DNA of 64,000 bases from Kalaharituber pfeilii (lineage: Eukaryota; Ascomycota; Pezizomycetes; Pezizales; Pezizaceae): positions 2,356,001-2,420,000 of the forward strand of contig WHUZ01000001.1 of the NCBI GenBank assembly GCA_015179045.1, given 5' to 3'. The translations under genes were made by a program, and so were the position numbers. The notes beneath the pieces were generated by a model. It was not told the origin of the DNA and made no database searches. It saw only the letters and a program-made list of their open reading frames with translations. Shown piece by piece: positions 44,737 to 56,759 of the stretch. Every line of letters begins with the position of its first letter. The stretch's first letter is position 1.

Positions 44737-45560
44737 GAGGTATCAAACAGAACTTGCACAAACCGATTACACCATTTCCGACAATCAACTCATTAAGCAA
44801 CAGAGCCGGAATTTATCAAAATGATGAATGGTACCTTTGTTGCATTTGGCTTTCATACATTTACCAACTGAGAAGAGATTGCAGCATAAATCCGGAACGT
44901 ATATTACCCTTTGCAGCTTCATTGTATGGTCTCCACGCATGTGGGCATCACCAATTATATTACTGCGTTATCTCCTAGGTACACTGGTCGAGGTTCTGGT
45001 AGACGATGAACTTGCAAGAAGACAGATAATGAACTGCTCATGTGATCTGAAGTACCAGAGTCATATACCAGAGCTTACGTTGAGTTCTTTTGATGTCATC
45101 TTTTGTCAACCGAGTGCAGTGAATAAGACTTCTAGCGACTGAAACGTTTGATGTTCCGGTAGTAGCAGTAGCAGTAGCAGTATTCGTTCCCCGATGAATT
45201 TGTTTCCCTTATTTTACCTGGCCTTATTCCGTAGTTCTTCTGACCTCTTCCATATATAACAGTCCTTCATTGTATGACCTGTCTCTAGACAGTACCAACA
45301 GACTTGAGATGTACCGTTCTCATCATTATTTCCATTCCCTTGTCCTTGACCTCATAGCCTCCACGTCGTCCTCCACGGTATCCACCACGGTATCCACCAC
45401 GTCCACGACCACGGCCACGATAACCACCTCTTTCATTGTGTGAGACACTTTCGTTGCGAGAGACCATGGCAGATGACTGTTGAGTAGCATCGCCTTCTAG
45501 ACCCAATTTGAATTCTAGAAGCATGTTGATAAGAGTGCGTGTATTTGCAGGGTGTTCTAG
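44737..45560 (-). pseudogene. copia-B relic: gag C-terminus, zinc knuckle, protease
   Basis: Minus-strand fragments in order: an RGG-rich segment (ERGGYRGRGRGRGGYRGGYR), a zinc knuckle CWYCLETGHTMKDC in another frame, the protease signature DSGTSDHMSSSLSVFL, then HMRGDHTMKLQRVIYVPDL and VGKCMKAKCNKGTIHHFDKF. Several frameshifts and stops are present. It is the same family as the relics at 31949-36400, less complete. Confidence 0.78.
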
Positions 45561-45672
45561 AATAGCCTCGGACCAGCGTTGCTATGTACGAGTACTGTAC
45601 TAGTATGAGAGGCACTCAGGTCTTGGCAGATGTATTACTTAAGCAATGGTTTAAAGCTATGCATCTATACTA

Positions 45673-46422
45673 GGTCGTTTCAAAAGTATCTGGACACCTA
45701 ACTAATGCATATTATGCCCTATGCAGCGGTATGTACTATCCTACAAGGTACTTGGCAGCCGTTGGAGTTCTCTACATACTACCTTATCATGCTCTATATC
45801 ACACCTGCTGAACACAGCCTAAACTTCTATCTATGATATCAAACAGGTGTGAAATGACCATCAAAACAGTTGCTGAGACAATGTCAAAACAGCCTCTGAA
45901 ATGACCATCAAAAGGTTGCTAAAATGACTCTCCAAATGGCTGTTAAGATGACTATCAAAAGCTACTGAAAATGGTTGCCGAATTGACCGCCGAAATAGCT
46001 GTCAAAATGGCTGCTGCAAAGCCGCTACTGAAATTTCTGTTAAAGTCTTCTAAAATAACCATTGAGACTGCTCTCGAAATTGCTGAAAAAAACTGCTGCT
46101 GCATGGCTGTCAAAATAGTTGTCGATATGATTTGCCAAAATAGCTATTGCGTAGGTATGATATAAATGTTATTAAAATGGTTCCTAGAATAGAATCCAAA
46201 ATAGAAGCCATGACAGCAGAGCAGTAAAGTATCTGCTGGATTGGGGTAGTCAGCGTGAGACTAAATCTGGAGTGACGGGAAGTCGTCCAATCAAAGAATG
46301 CTGCTCTAGTAGCTAGTTAGGTTCAACACTAGGAGCTAGTTCAGAAGTATACTAGTATATACCAAATACTGCATACTACATATTATGCATTTGTCAGGTG
46401 TTTGGATACTTTTGAAATGACC
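45673..46422. mobile_element. Tc1/mariner-like MITE, 750 bp
   Basis: The left end GGTCGTTTCAAAAGTATCTG at 45673 and the right end at 46422 (reverse complement GGTCATTTCAAAAGTATCCA) form inverted repeats of about 40 bp with some mismatches, also sharing AATGCATA. TA flanks both ends (45671-45672, 46423-46424). There is no transposase. The interior (about 45848-46220) is a degenerate tandem array. Confidence 0.85.
45848..46220 (+). repeat. degenerate tandem array inside the MITE
   Basis: Repeated variants of AAATG(A/G)CTGTCAAAATGGCTG-type wording, roughly 15-20 bp apart (GAAATGACCATCAAAA, AAATGGCTGTTAAGATGACT, AAATAGCTGTCAAAATGGCT and so on). Unit length drifts. It probably expanded after the MITE lost its transposase. 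Confidence 0.65.
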
Positions 46423-46424
46423 TA

Positions 46425-47383
46425 CCTAGCACTGTATATAGAAATGGCAATTAGTAGCTAGTAAACCATAGCGCACCGCTCCTCAGCAAAGCTGAGTTCG
46501 CTCCTGGGCACTATTATATCCCGACCTTTTGTCTTTACATTTGTTGGTTTTGGGAACGAAGTTGCCGGCGGAGAGAGTAGATGTACAGTCTGTAGGCAAA
46601 AGTCTTCGGGATTATGTAGTGTACTTAAGCACATTGAACGATTGATTAATAATAAAGTACGATTCATCTGATCAAGAGTTTCTAAATTTTATTCTCTTCA
46701 TATTCGTAACTTTTACCTTTGAACATGTTCTCAAATCCCTCCTCCAAAACACATTCCAAGTTCATTTGACCAAGCACTAATAATCTGTATGCCTCATACA
46801 TACCGTACCGCTCGCAGCCCGTTTCATCACCAGGTACAGCGGTTCCCATACTTTGATTCTAGCCAGCTAGCTCCAAGCCCGGCAATGATAATGCCCACAA
46901 AAAGAATTGAGAAGAGAGTCGTCAAATGGGCAATGAATTTTGAGACATGAATCCGCAAATAAAGTAAACATGCCACCCTCCCCCCCCAAAAAAAAAAAAA
47001 AAAAAAAAACACCCAAGGAAATTAGAATATATCTATCATTAATAGAAACTCAAAAAGAAAAATTCGAAAAAGGGTACAGAAAACATCAAAAGACGCCGCT
47101 TGCCCTTTATGACAATGGTAAAAGAAGGAAAAGGAAAAACAGGATATAGCTCCGGACAATAACCAACACATTACAGGAAATTTGTAACAAAAAAAAACAT
47201 GACGCTACCAATTTTCTCAATTTGCTATTTTCTTCATTTCAGCCTTCATCAATGCTGTAACCTCCTTGCGATAACTTGACATCATTAGAGAGGGAGAAAC
47301 GGACGTGAATGGAGATTTTCCGCATTTGTCGCCCACGCCATGCCAATTGCAGTCATAATGCACCACGAATGTACCCGCTGGCC
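46425..47383. other. dynactin 3' flank, no gene recognised
   Basis: A 69-codon minus-strand ORF at 46458-46667 has no recognisable family. An A-run (about 46988-47010) precedes an A/G-rich stretch to 47150. The rest is probably the dynactin 3' untranslated region. Confidence 0.5.
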
Positions 47384-50300
47384 TTATTCTATCAATCCTA
47401 CACTCTCTTTCAGCGCATCCCACCTCTCCGGCTCCCTAATCACCACCTCGAGCTGCACCTTTGGTGCCAGCCCCCTCTTCATCTCCAGGCCAGGATACAT
47501 ATGATACACCTGCATCTTGGCTGCTGCCGATATTGGCTTCTCTCTCTTTTTCTTCGACAATGGCACCGGGACTGCTCTTGGTGTCTTCCTCTCCTCCAAC
47601 CGGACGATCCTATCGACAATCGAGTCGCGCCACCCCGAAAGTGCTTCATATTGTTCCCGTTGCCGCCAGTAGATATATCCCGGTGTCTCGCGCAATGGTC
47701 TCCATGCTTTGCGGTTTTCTGGTGTTTGGCGGAGGTCGATGACCTTCGACTCTGTAGCCAAAGAGACTAGTTCCGAGAATAGATCTTTACTTTCCCGCGC
47801 AACCTCCTCTTTCCATAACCTCTCCTTCGTGGCTTTGTCATGAATCTCTTGCAGGTTAGATGAAGGATGTGGGATGGCTACGGACGGTTTAACGGGTTCG
47901 AATAACCAGCTATTAGTTGCAGAAAGATCCACCTGCTTGATGCGAGCATTCTCCTCCCGCAAGAAATTGACCGCCCCCCGGAGATTCGATATCTCGCTCT
48001 TCAGCCCTGCCACCTCCTTAGCAGTTGCAACGGCTCGCTCTTGCCCAGACCGATCAATATCTCCAGCGGTCCGCTTCTGTTCTGCCGTCTTCTTCCACTT
48101 AGAAACATCTTTCTCCAGAGTGAGAATCTCGTTCTGGAGCGATTCCACTGTCGATTCGAGTTTGCCCTCGCGTGCGTTGGAGTGTTTTAGGCTTTCCTCG
48201 AGCTGCTGAATGCGCTCAGATTGCTTTCCTACAGTGCTCATGCGGCTCTCGAGGTGCTCAATTTTGACTGCTGCTTCATCAAGGGCTTTATCCTATTGCA
48301 GTAGTTAGAATATAATAATAGACGTCCGTGACGTTTCAGTATTACCTTAAATGTGATCTTTGTGAGAAGTTCACGGATGTCATCCTTCAGTCTTCTGCAT
48401 TCATCCTCAATGTCGACATTAACGATCTTAGTATTCTTGAGCTCCTGTGCACGGACTACCCATGGAGCAGGTGCTCTCTCAACTATGCGAAATCAGTCAG
48501 TACACGTGAAATGGACAATATGCTGGAGGGGCTCCTTACATTCAGCAGTCATATCGAGGTCACTAGCAATGCTTTGCAGATCAACAAGCAGATTTGTCAA
48601 AGAACGGAGTTCCTTCCCAAAAGCACCGAATGTATCAGTCTCAGCCATCATTAGCGTTTTTTTCTGTTGTCTTATACATGACGTTCTGCAATTCCATAAA
48701 CGTCACCGTCTCAGTCCTTCCCTCCTCACGATAGAGCAAATCAGCCACTGCATCTCCCAATGCACGAGCATAATTGACAATCTTTTCAGTGGCTTCTTCG
48801 CACTGCTCAAATGACTGTCTTGTCTCCATATTCAAGGACAAGGAGCGTGAGCGGAGATCAGTGACAGAGCGAAGAATCTTGCCCACAATGACTTTAGCAC
48901 TTCGGCTATGCGATACAATAGCTTCGGCCTTCTTTGCAAATAATCCGACAAGCTCTTCCTCATCAGAGTTGGATTGCACTTTGGCAAGGACCATATATTT
49001 GATGTGTGAAACGGCCGCAGCTGTACTCTCCATATGGCTCTGCATAATTTGGACTCTCATCAAAAGATGCTGAGAAAACCCTTCCAGTGTATCGGGAAGG
49101 TGGATTTCCCCAAGGTGGGCAATGACAGCCATTGTCCTCTGAAGCTCAGTAGCACACTGCTTCTCTTTAAGATCATCCCTCCTTAGAGCATCGATCCATC
49201 CATTTAGTGCTCTCTCTACTGGATCCAGCTCATGTAGAGCCTCCCTGAACTTGCTAAATTGGTGTATATTGCATGAGCTGATACAGCTTACGAAGCAGTC
49301 GCACATGGCGGACACCCATGTGAGCTTATCACAAATATCACAAGCTGCCATGAAGGAGTCTTCGCTGCCAACTTGAGGTTCAGCAGCCGAAATGCGTTCT
49401 TTGATGAAATTATGGAGGAGCCGGGTTTTAAATGCAACCCGCTTGAAGCGCAACAGAGCAAGGACTGAATCCCGTTCATTGAGGAAAGCCTCTGGCAAGA
49501 ACATCTGAGAGCAATTGTGAGCTTAAAATCATGAAGTTGTAAGAAATGGTGTCGTACCTGAACAATTTGCAAGTGCTCTATTGCCTCTTCCGCCTCCATT
49601 CTGCGGAGTTCTAAGTCTATTGTCTTATTTTGGGCTTTGGCAGCTGTCAGCTGCAGCTTCAAGTTGAAGTCCATCATCGACCTTGAACGGGCAGATAATT
49701 CCTCAGCTTCTGCTTCCGTGATTTGCTGCGAAGCTCTCATATCCTCCAGATCGCTAACGGAAAATATCAGTAACTGCCTGATTACTAGGTAAGCAAGAGT
49801 AATAAATACCTTTGTAAACTGTTAACTAGGTCTCTAAACCTAGTGATAGTATACTCGGCTTCCTCATTGCTAGTACCAAGCTGCGCGATGCGTTTCGATT
49901 GCTCCGTAATTATTAGGTCCTTATAGTCAAGCTCTTCTTGCATTTGCTTCTCAGTTTCCACATGGTTTATCTCCAATTCATCAGCAAGTTCCTTCAAACT
50001 TTCTAGGTCTTCAATTGTTGCTTTAAGCTCTTCTATTTCCTCATTCATGCTGAGATTTCGGTCCGTGAGTTCTTCCAGCATTTCCTCCGCTCCAAGCGCG
50101 GTATCCAACTGTTGTCGAAGATCCTCCACCGCAGTTTCTGCTTGTTGAAGTTTATCCTTAGTGGTCTCGTATTGTGCTTTATATTGAATTAGTTGCTCAT
50201 TATCTTCCTCCAACGCTTTTATGTTATCCTTCAGCTCCATTTCTGTTTGCTGGGTAATTTCCTTCAACCTTAGTAATGCATCTTTGAGGCGTTCATTCTG

Positions 50301-51914
50301 CTTGACCATCTGTATCCATCCAGCAGAAGTCTTCTCCTCTGGACTCATGCCCTGACTAAGCTCCCCGTTTTCCTCACGCAGTAATTCAATTTCCGCTTCC
50401 AAATCTTCGACCTTGCTCCGGAATAGCTCGAGCTCTGTCTTCAGAAATTCAACTTGCTCTTCGGCCATCTCACGGTCTAAAGTTGCGATCTCTACTATGA
50501 CCTCATGATCGGCTTTGGCATTTTCGAGCTGTTCCAGATGCGCCTGTGCTTCTTTAAATTGTTTTCTTAATTCACGGAGCTCTTCCTGTTGCGGTTGGTA
50601 TTTGGCTAACAGAGGCGCAATGTAAGCCAAATTACTATCTATGTATGCGGGTAACATAGATACATACATTGCAATTTCTGGACGACAGATTCAAATTTAT
50701 CTCTTTCGCGTTGAATTCTTTCCATTTCCTGAAGTTTCTCTCTGTCCTCCAATCTTTTCTTCTCCAGTACCTGAACATTGGTCAGATTGTGACTTCCCTA
50801 AAAAGGCAAACTTTAACTTACCCTGATCTTTGCCTTGAGGTCTTCTACTTCACGGCTACTACCTCCCTGTGGTTGTCTTTGTACTTCAGGACTTGAGGGA
50901 GGTTGGGGATTGGCCGCTGGTGGAGCCCTCACAGACTCCTTCCGCCCATGCCCCTGCCCTTTTTGTAATGCCGCTCTTGGAGCCTGTGCTGGTGCTGGTG
51001 CTGACGGCGGTTCAGGGGAGGTTCTTCCACTACTTACACTAGCCGTACTTCCCTTCCTCTGCAGTGCATTTACCGCACTAATTGCCTTGATTCCCACCGA
51101 CAGCTTATTTCCTGTGGCTGGCTTTATGGGAGCAATAGTGGGCGATGGTACCTTCTCTACCGGGGTTTTAGAGCCAGAAGTAGAGGCGCCCGAGCCAGGG
51201 CGGGGAATTCCAGCAGGCGAAGGAACCAAGGATGATAATGACGGCCCGCCTATCTGAGACGAACGTCTAACCGGAGCAATGGGTCCTGCCGAGGCAGGCG
51301 AGGATATCGAACCCTGACGACCAGCATTTGCCCGGTTGCCTTGCGTAGATGCACTTGTAGCGAGGCGTGGAGTACTAGTGGGTGTACCGGTCCTAGAGGG
51401 AGCACTTGAGGTCTGCGAGTGAGATGGAGTTTGTGGTTTCGGTGGGGGCTGATCCGGGCAGAAACCAGTTAGCTTTGTCCTCTAAGAGGGGAAATTGGTA
51501 TTGAGAAAAACTGATGGATTGCATAAGAACTTTCGCTTGAGCAGCGCAGCGTCAAGGCGAGAGATAGCTCACCTTCATCTGTCCTACAGGTGACGCACCT
51601 CCAGCTCGATTTGGCGACATATTTCCCGGACTCACTATCCTGCCGAGGGATTGCCTGGCTTGTAGTTTACGGGCCTGCTGAGCCGGTCTGTCGATTAACC
51701 GCGGCACAGTGGGCCTGTAGAACTTCCCGTACTTCTCCCCACACTCAAAGTACTTCACTCCATTGACTGAGCCGTTGTTCTTTCCATCGGGGGTCTCCAG
51801 CTCCACACCAATCCATTCACCGTCCGCGAATTCCGTGCGGCCCACATAGTGGACGACAGCACGCGCACCATTCACGTCGACGATGTCTCCAGCCTGGAGT
51901 TCCTCTGCCATCAT
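47384..51914 (-). CDS. dynactin p150Glued subunit, 8 exons, one A-run frameshift
   Basis: Largest dynactin subunit, linking dynein to microtubules and cargo (yeast NIP100, Neurospora ro-3). Minus-strand exons: 51914-51573, 51448-50822, 50770-50668, 50605-49810, 49753-49558, 49504-48540, 48482-48346, 48292-47384; about 1357 residues, the family size. The N-terminal CAP-Gly domain has VHYVGRTEFADGEWIGVELE and GKNNGSVNGVKYF. A Ser/Pro/Arg-rich basic linker follows, then a long coiled coil beginning VLEKKRLEDREKL and AKYQPQQEELRELRKQF, then the p150 C-terminal region with a second coil (EIRELLTK, LESRMSTVGKQSE). Intron 1 has an alternative in-frame acceptor at 51482. In exon 6 the frame only continues (NVMYKTTEK then TDTFGAFGKELRSL) if one A of an A7 run (48657-48663) is ignored. 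Confidence 0.93.
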
Positions 51915-52398
51915 TCCAGGCGCAGGGCGTGCCGATGCTCACGACAGCGAAAGAGCTGTGCGGGGATTGCAGTGGTGCAGTGGGCGGGCAACCAGTGAAC
52001 GTGGAGAAGCTGCAGTGAATGCTGTAGTGTGCGGGCTCTTGCGTGCTGGAGCTATCGGCCTCCGGTGGGTGCTACGACGCTGGTGGGACGCAGAGGGGCA
52101 GCAGCTTCTGGTGGGGGGGGGTGCTGTGCCCAGGGATGGCACAGGGCCTGCACAGGGGGAGGGGGCACGTGACAGCTATCACTGCCCCCGGTGGGCACTT
52201 AGGTAAGCAGGAGGGACACTGCGTCAGGGCGCCAAGCCTGCAGCAGAGAAGGTGGGGCCCAGCGTGCGGGAGCTTCCGTTCCCAGCGCGTGGGAGCTCGC
52301 CTACTAACGGTGACTTTCCCACCATCCAGAATAGCTTCCTTGACGTTCACACATCACATCGACATACTATCTATCACCTAGCCTGAAACCCCGTACAT
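51915..52398. promoter_or_regulatory. shared divergent promoter region (dynactin / alpha-SNAP)
   Basis: About 480 bp between two divergent starts. It is rich in G on the plus strand (GGTGGGGGGGGTGCTG near 52110). Long ORFs here on both strands are composition artefacts. No specific factor site is claimed. Confidence 0.5.
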
Positions 52399-53571
52399 AT
52401 GGAGATGAAGGACCCTAAGGCACTTCTTGCGCAGGTAGGGGTTCTATTGATGGCTGTTGCGCTGACTTTCTTGCTAACTATCTCCGAGGCGGAGAAAGCT
52501 GCTGCGAACGCTAGAGGCGGTTTTTCTTTCTTTGGGGGACGAGAAGAAAAATTAAATGCCGCTGCGGAGCTCTACTTGAGCGCCGCGAACGCGTTCAAAT
52601 TTCATAATCAGGGGATCGAGGCAGGTCAGGCGTTTGAGAAGGCTGCGGCTCTGCAACACGAGCTGAAAGAGCCAGACGATGCTGCCAATACGTTAGTGGA
52701 AGCGTTCAAAATATACAAGCGATACGACCCCATGAATGCAGCAAGATGTTTATCATCGGCAATAAAGCATTATACTTCGAAGGGGAGCTTCCGGCGGGCG
52801 GCAACACATCAATACACTCTTGGCGAGCTTTACGAGCAGGACATTGGAGACAAGAAGAAGGCCGTTGAAGCTTTTGATTTATCCGGAGATTGGTTCTTAG
52901 GGGATAACGCAGAAGCGTAAGTCCCATATACGCGCAAACATTCGTGTGCGTCACCCAATCATGCTGACAGAGGTTCTGTGTTTAGTCTCGCCAACAAATC
53001 CTACTTGAAAGTCGCTGACTTAGCTGCGGAGGAGGGAATGTTCCAAAAGGCAATCGAGAGATATGAGCAAGTCGCCAGGGCCAGCTTGAACAGTAACCTT
53101 ATGAAATGGAGCTTAAAGGATTACTTCTTGAAGGCGGGACTTTGTCATTTAGCTCAACATGTATAACTTCACTTCTGTTGCCAGTAGTGCAACCGTATAT
53201 ACTGACATGCACACCAGGACATGGTTGCAACCCAGCGGGCACTGGATTCGTACGTGGAGATGGATAACACCTTCCCTGCCACGAAAGAATTCCAACTACT
53301 CTCGGTGAGTTCTGCAGAGTTCACTGCAACAACATTGGACAATTCTACTAATAGATGGCTACTGAAAGGACCTGATAACCGCTGTCCAACAAAGTGATAT
53401 GGAGATGTACGAAGGGAAGCTATTCGAATATGATCAATTAAGCAAGCTGGACAAATGGAAAACCAGTATATTACTAAAGATTAAGAAGACTGCATTCGCT
53501 GTAAGCGCAGCATCTGACTCATGCTATGGACTCACACTAACTTTTTGTAGGATGAGGAGGACCTCGCCTAA
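52399..53571 (+). CDS. SEC17: alpha-SNAP / Sec17, 6 exons
   Basis: Adaptor that loads the NSF/Sec18 ATPase onto SNARE complexes to disassemble them after membrane fusion; cytosolic and peripheral membrane. Exons 52399-52434, 52489-52916, 52986-53160, 53218-53304, 53369-53500, 53551-53571 give 292 residues, the length of yeast Sec17. Family marks: ARGGFSFFGGREEKLNAAAE with the membrane-contacting FSFF loop, then TPR-like helices (NAFKFHNQGIEAGQAFEKAA, AARCLSSAIKHYTSKGSFRR, GELYEQDIGDKKKAVEAF, LKDYFLKAGLCHLA), and the acidic C-terminus DEEDLA needed to stimulate NSF. All five introns (48-69 bp) have GT/AG ends. A second in-frame ATG at 52405 (MKDP) could be the real start, as most orthologues begin close to a D-P pair. 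Confidence 0.95.
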
Positions 53572-56500
53572 GTACCCATATCCATCGCAGGCATAAGGAG
53601 TTGCATAAACGGAATTGCAGGTAGTCTGTGCAGGAAAGCTTTGTATTCATTGATTTGGTGTTTGTTTCGCTACTGTGACAACCCTTGGGTTTCTTCAAGT
53701 ATCTAATCAGTCGAGTTTCTTCGTTTTGCCTGTGTAGTAAATTAAGACGGCCCGGAAATATATTGAAAGGGGGATTGCTCACTTTTTTCACGAACTTCGT
53801 AATGGATGTCTCTATTTATTCTGAAAGTATGCCGCCAACGCGCAGGTTCTCAAGTCAAGCAGAAGTTATTAACAGAGATGGAGACGAAGATTTGAGCACT
53901 TAAATTCAGGGTAATGGTCGGAGGGGAATTTGAAAAGTTCCACCACGGTAATTACTGGTGCTAGTAGGGTGCTTGTTTGTTCTATTTTTCGTTTTATTCT
54001 ACTGTTTTGGAGCACGGGGCTGTGTCCTTATACTGCTGGTTACGGGACTACTTCTATTGGCACTTGTTCGCTTTCGTGCTCATTTCCATTTTATGGCGTC
54101 AATCATTAGAGGAAGGGGAAAAAAACTGTACTACATATACTGTATATGTCGCTACTTGCTTTCTACGGTAATTTTGATTTTGTTGGTGGCATTAACAGGG
54201 TACTGTATGAAGGTTTCAGAGGATATATAAACATGATATTCGACGCATTTTCTTACTGTGGTTGACATTGCCTAATATTTGGCTTCCACATGTCCCGTTC
54301 CCTTGCTACCCGACTGGATTCTGTTACGGGGTTGCAACCGACCGTTTCGCAAACCGTTGCACCAGAAGGTAGAACTACCGGTGACCGCTGGAAGTATGAT
54401 ACGGTCGGGATATATGCTTCTTGGTACCGTTCGCGCCAGGTCGCAGGGGTGGGCCGGTCACATGCACTCGTAGCTCACTGCATCTTAGCCCTGCTCTGAT
54501 TCCGCTCGCATACTGCCATCATGACAGATTCCGATACGCTGCAATATTGAGACTAGCAATTCCGCTTTTTTACATATTGTGCTGAAAAAAGAACTTTTAT
54601 ATGATAAACAAATTTAAGTTCGAGACTGACAAATTTGTTTCTTTTCTTTTTAGAACAACGTATTTTGTCAAAGAGCAGGATTCCACAACGCTTATAAATT
54701 GAATTGCCTGTTAGCTCAAATAAATAGTCATTTCTATCATTTACCTTGCATCCAGTTGATATCGTTAGATCCTTGAACCGAGCCCCCAGAGGGTTGCCAT
54801 TTCAAAAGTTTAAGGGATCAGACAAATCAGTCATATGAAATGGAGTGGTCAAATAAGCACTGCCATTGCTATTGCTCCAACTCCTAGTTCCCTTCTTCAA
54901 TGTCACTGGCGTAATTTGCCCCCTGAGACCTAACTGCTTGATATCTGTAATCTTAGTCCATCAATTGCAGAAGCACCAAAGCTTTTTGGAATCATACTAG
55001 AGAAGGTGCTGAGGTTGCTGCTGAAGTAGCCGGCGAGTGCCCGTTGGACGGGTTATCGGAGGGAATGCGGTGGGGCGGTAGAGCGGAGAGATGCGACGGT
55101 GCGATGTGAAGGGTGGGACGGCGGGATCGGGCCAAGAAGAGATCATGTTATCTCATTTCGAACTGAGTTATAGCTTACTGAAGTGGAAATAAAAGTAATA
55201 AACAAGAAGGATAGAACTGAGGGTCCCAGAGCTGGCGAAGCGGGTTTTCCAGATGTAGTCTCATGCCAAGCCGGTAAGGACTGACAGTGGCGCACATATA
55301 TGAAGTGTGAGATCTGGTTACGAGACTAGTCTGATTGTACTTGTGTTCTCAAACTAAAACTACCTTGTAAATCAACTCGCACGCTGAATAAGTTATCCTT
55401 AACTGCCTCTCTATTGCTGAATTTCTTACATGCAGTGGACGGCTATGTTCTCACCGCGGAATGCAACGTACATGCTGTGCAATTTCTGCACACACATCTA
55501 TTTGTCGTAGCTATGCTCTCTGGAGATAGGCCATGCTGCTTTTTGAACCAAGTTTCTATTTTGAAAACATGAAGGGCATATTAGGTTAAGTCCGTGCAAG
55601 ATCAGCCTGAAAAGCCTTGTCTCGAGATTGGAATTGATTCGCTGACAAAATTATGCCTAAGATGGCACGGGCTCTACCCAGCGAGCCTAAGGATAGACGA
55701 TAAAACCGCTCACCGCTCACCCCCCACGGGTACAAATGCTTAACGCTGCGTGCAAGAAAATCGACCACAAAAATATCATATCCTAAGCTCTCCCATAGGG
55801 TTATTACTTAGGCAATACCATAGTAGAACAGAATTATGCCAATGGAGATCTCAATCTGTATAACATTAGCATCGGCCATTTCAGAAAAAATTTGTATCTA
55901 AACTGACTAAATCAGAGTGAGCTTTGGACTGCTTCGAGTGTAACTTGCTAACACACATTGGTATGACTACCTCTTGAGTCGCCAGGATGAATCAATTGGT
56001 AACGTACCAAGATACAAACCTAACAGAATATAGCCACTGCGCCCCGAATTAGCAGGTTGGCCCATCCGAAGAAATGATAGTGACGAGAACATACTAGAGA
56101 ATAACAACATGGCCAGCATCAATGAGCCTGAAAATCCGCTCCTAATGGTCCGTTAACTTTCGAAGGTGCCCACTGAAAAGAGCACACGATGTAATTAATA
56201 CTAGTGTACAAGTATGGCGATACTTTCGTTTCTTCCGATAGTGTAAACATGGTGGTGGTCAACTGCGCAAAGGCATTTAACCAAGTTGGCGCAAATCAGC
56301 TGCCCTGTACGAGTACAGTACATAATAGGCTGATATCTGCATAGAGTACGACGGGTCTACCTTGGTAGCAGAGGCCACTGTTTGCTCGTGAGTTGCTGCA
56401 GCTGCAGATACTGAGCGGGGATGAAACTATAAGTAAGAGGTAGGTCTCGCTGGGCACGAGAGGTAGCTGTGAGGGTTTGTTGTTGGGGAGCGTCACGTAA

Positions 56501-56640
56501 CTCTTGGCGAGGTTGTTACAATAAACTTCTTGCTAGTCGCAAACTAAGATCTGTCTTAGCATGGGTTCATATCCTTAATGAGTAACAAAATACTGTAGAA
56601 AGCCAAAGGCAAAAACAGGTTGCCCTGGCTCCACTAATAT
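53572..56640. other. intergenic, no gene recognised
   Basis: Only short ORFs without motifs. TCTGGTTACGAGACTA near 55314 recurs near 11849, hinting at a low-copy repeat. Nothing further is supported. Confidence 0.45.
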
Positions 56641-56652
56641 AGCATTAAAGAT

Positions 56653-56745
56653 AAAGATGCTGGACAACCCTGTATCCCAGCTCGGATTCGAACCGAGGCC
56701 CTCAATCCTTTACCTCTCAATGGTTTCTTATTGTAACCTCTAACA
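56653..56745 (-). repeat. SINE-like repeat, copy 2 (clean T-arm)
   Basis: On the minus strand the sequence contains CTCGGTTCGAATCCGAG, a perfect 5-bp T-stem with a 7-nt loop and a consensus B box. Upstream similarity to a tRNA is poor (no convincing anticodon arm or A box). Homologous to 1297-1390. Confidence 0.6.
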
Positions 56746-56759
56746 ACAGGCAAATAAGC

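Noticed and set aside
48353..48814. Plus-strand ORFs opposite dynactin
   Set aside because: Antisense shadows of conserved coding exons.
51883..52381. Plus-strand ORFs between dynactin and alpha-SNAP
   Set aside because: They are G-rich low-complexity translations overlapping the dynactin first exon and promoter.
53958..54230. Hydrophobic 90-codon ORF after alpha-SNAP as a membrane protein
   Set aside because: T-rich sequence gives hydrophobic residues in more than one frame (a second ORF overlaps); no charged topology pattern or homology recognised.
56653..56745. Functional tRNA gene
   Set aside because: The T-arm is perfect but no A box, anticodon stem or acceptor stem pairs with it.
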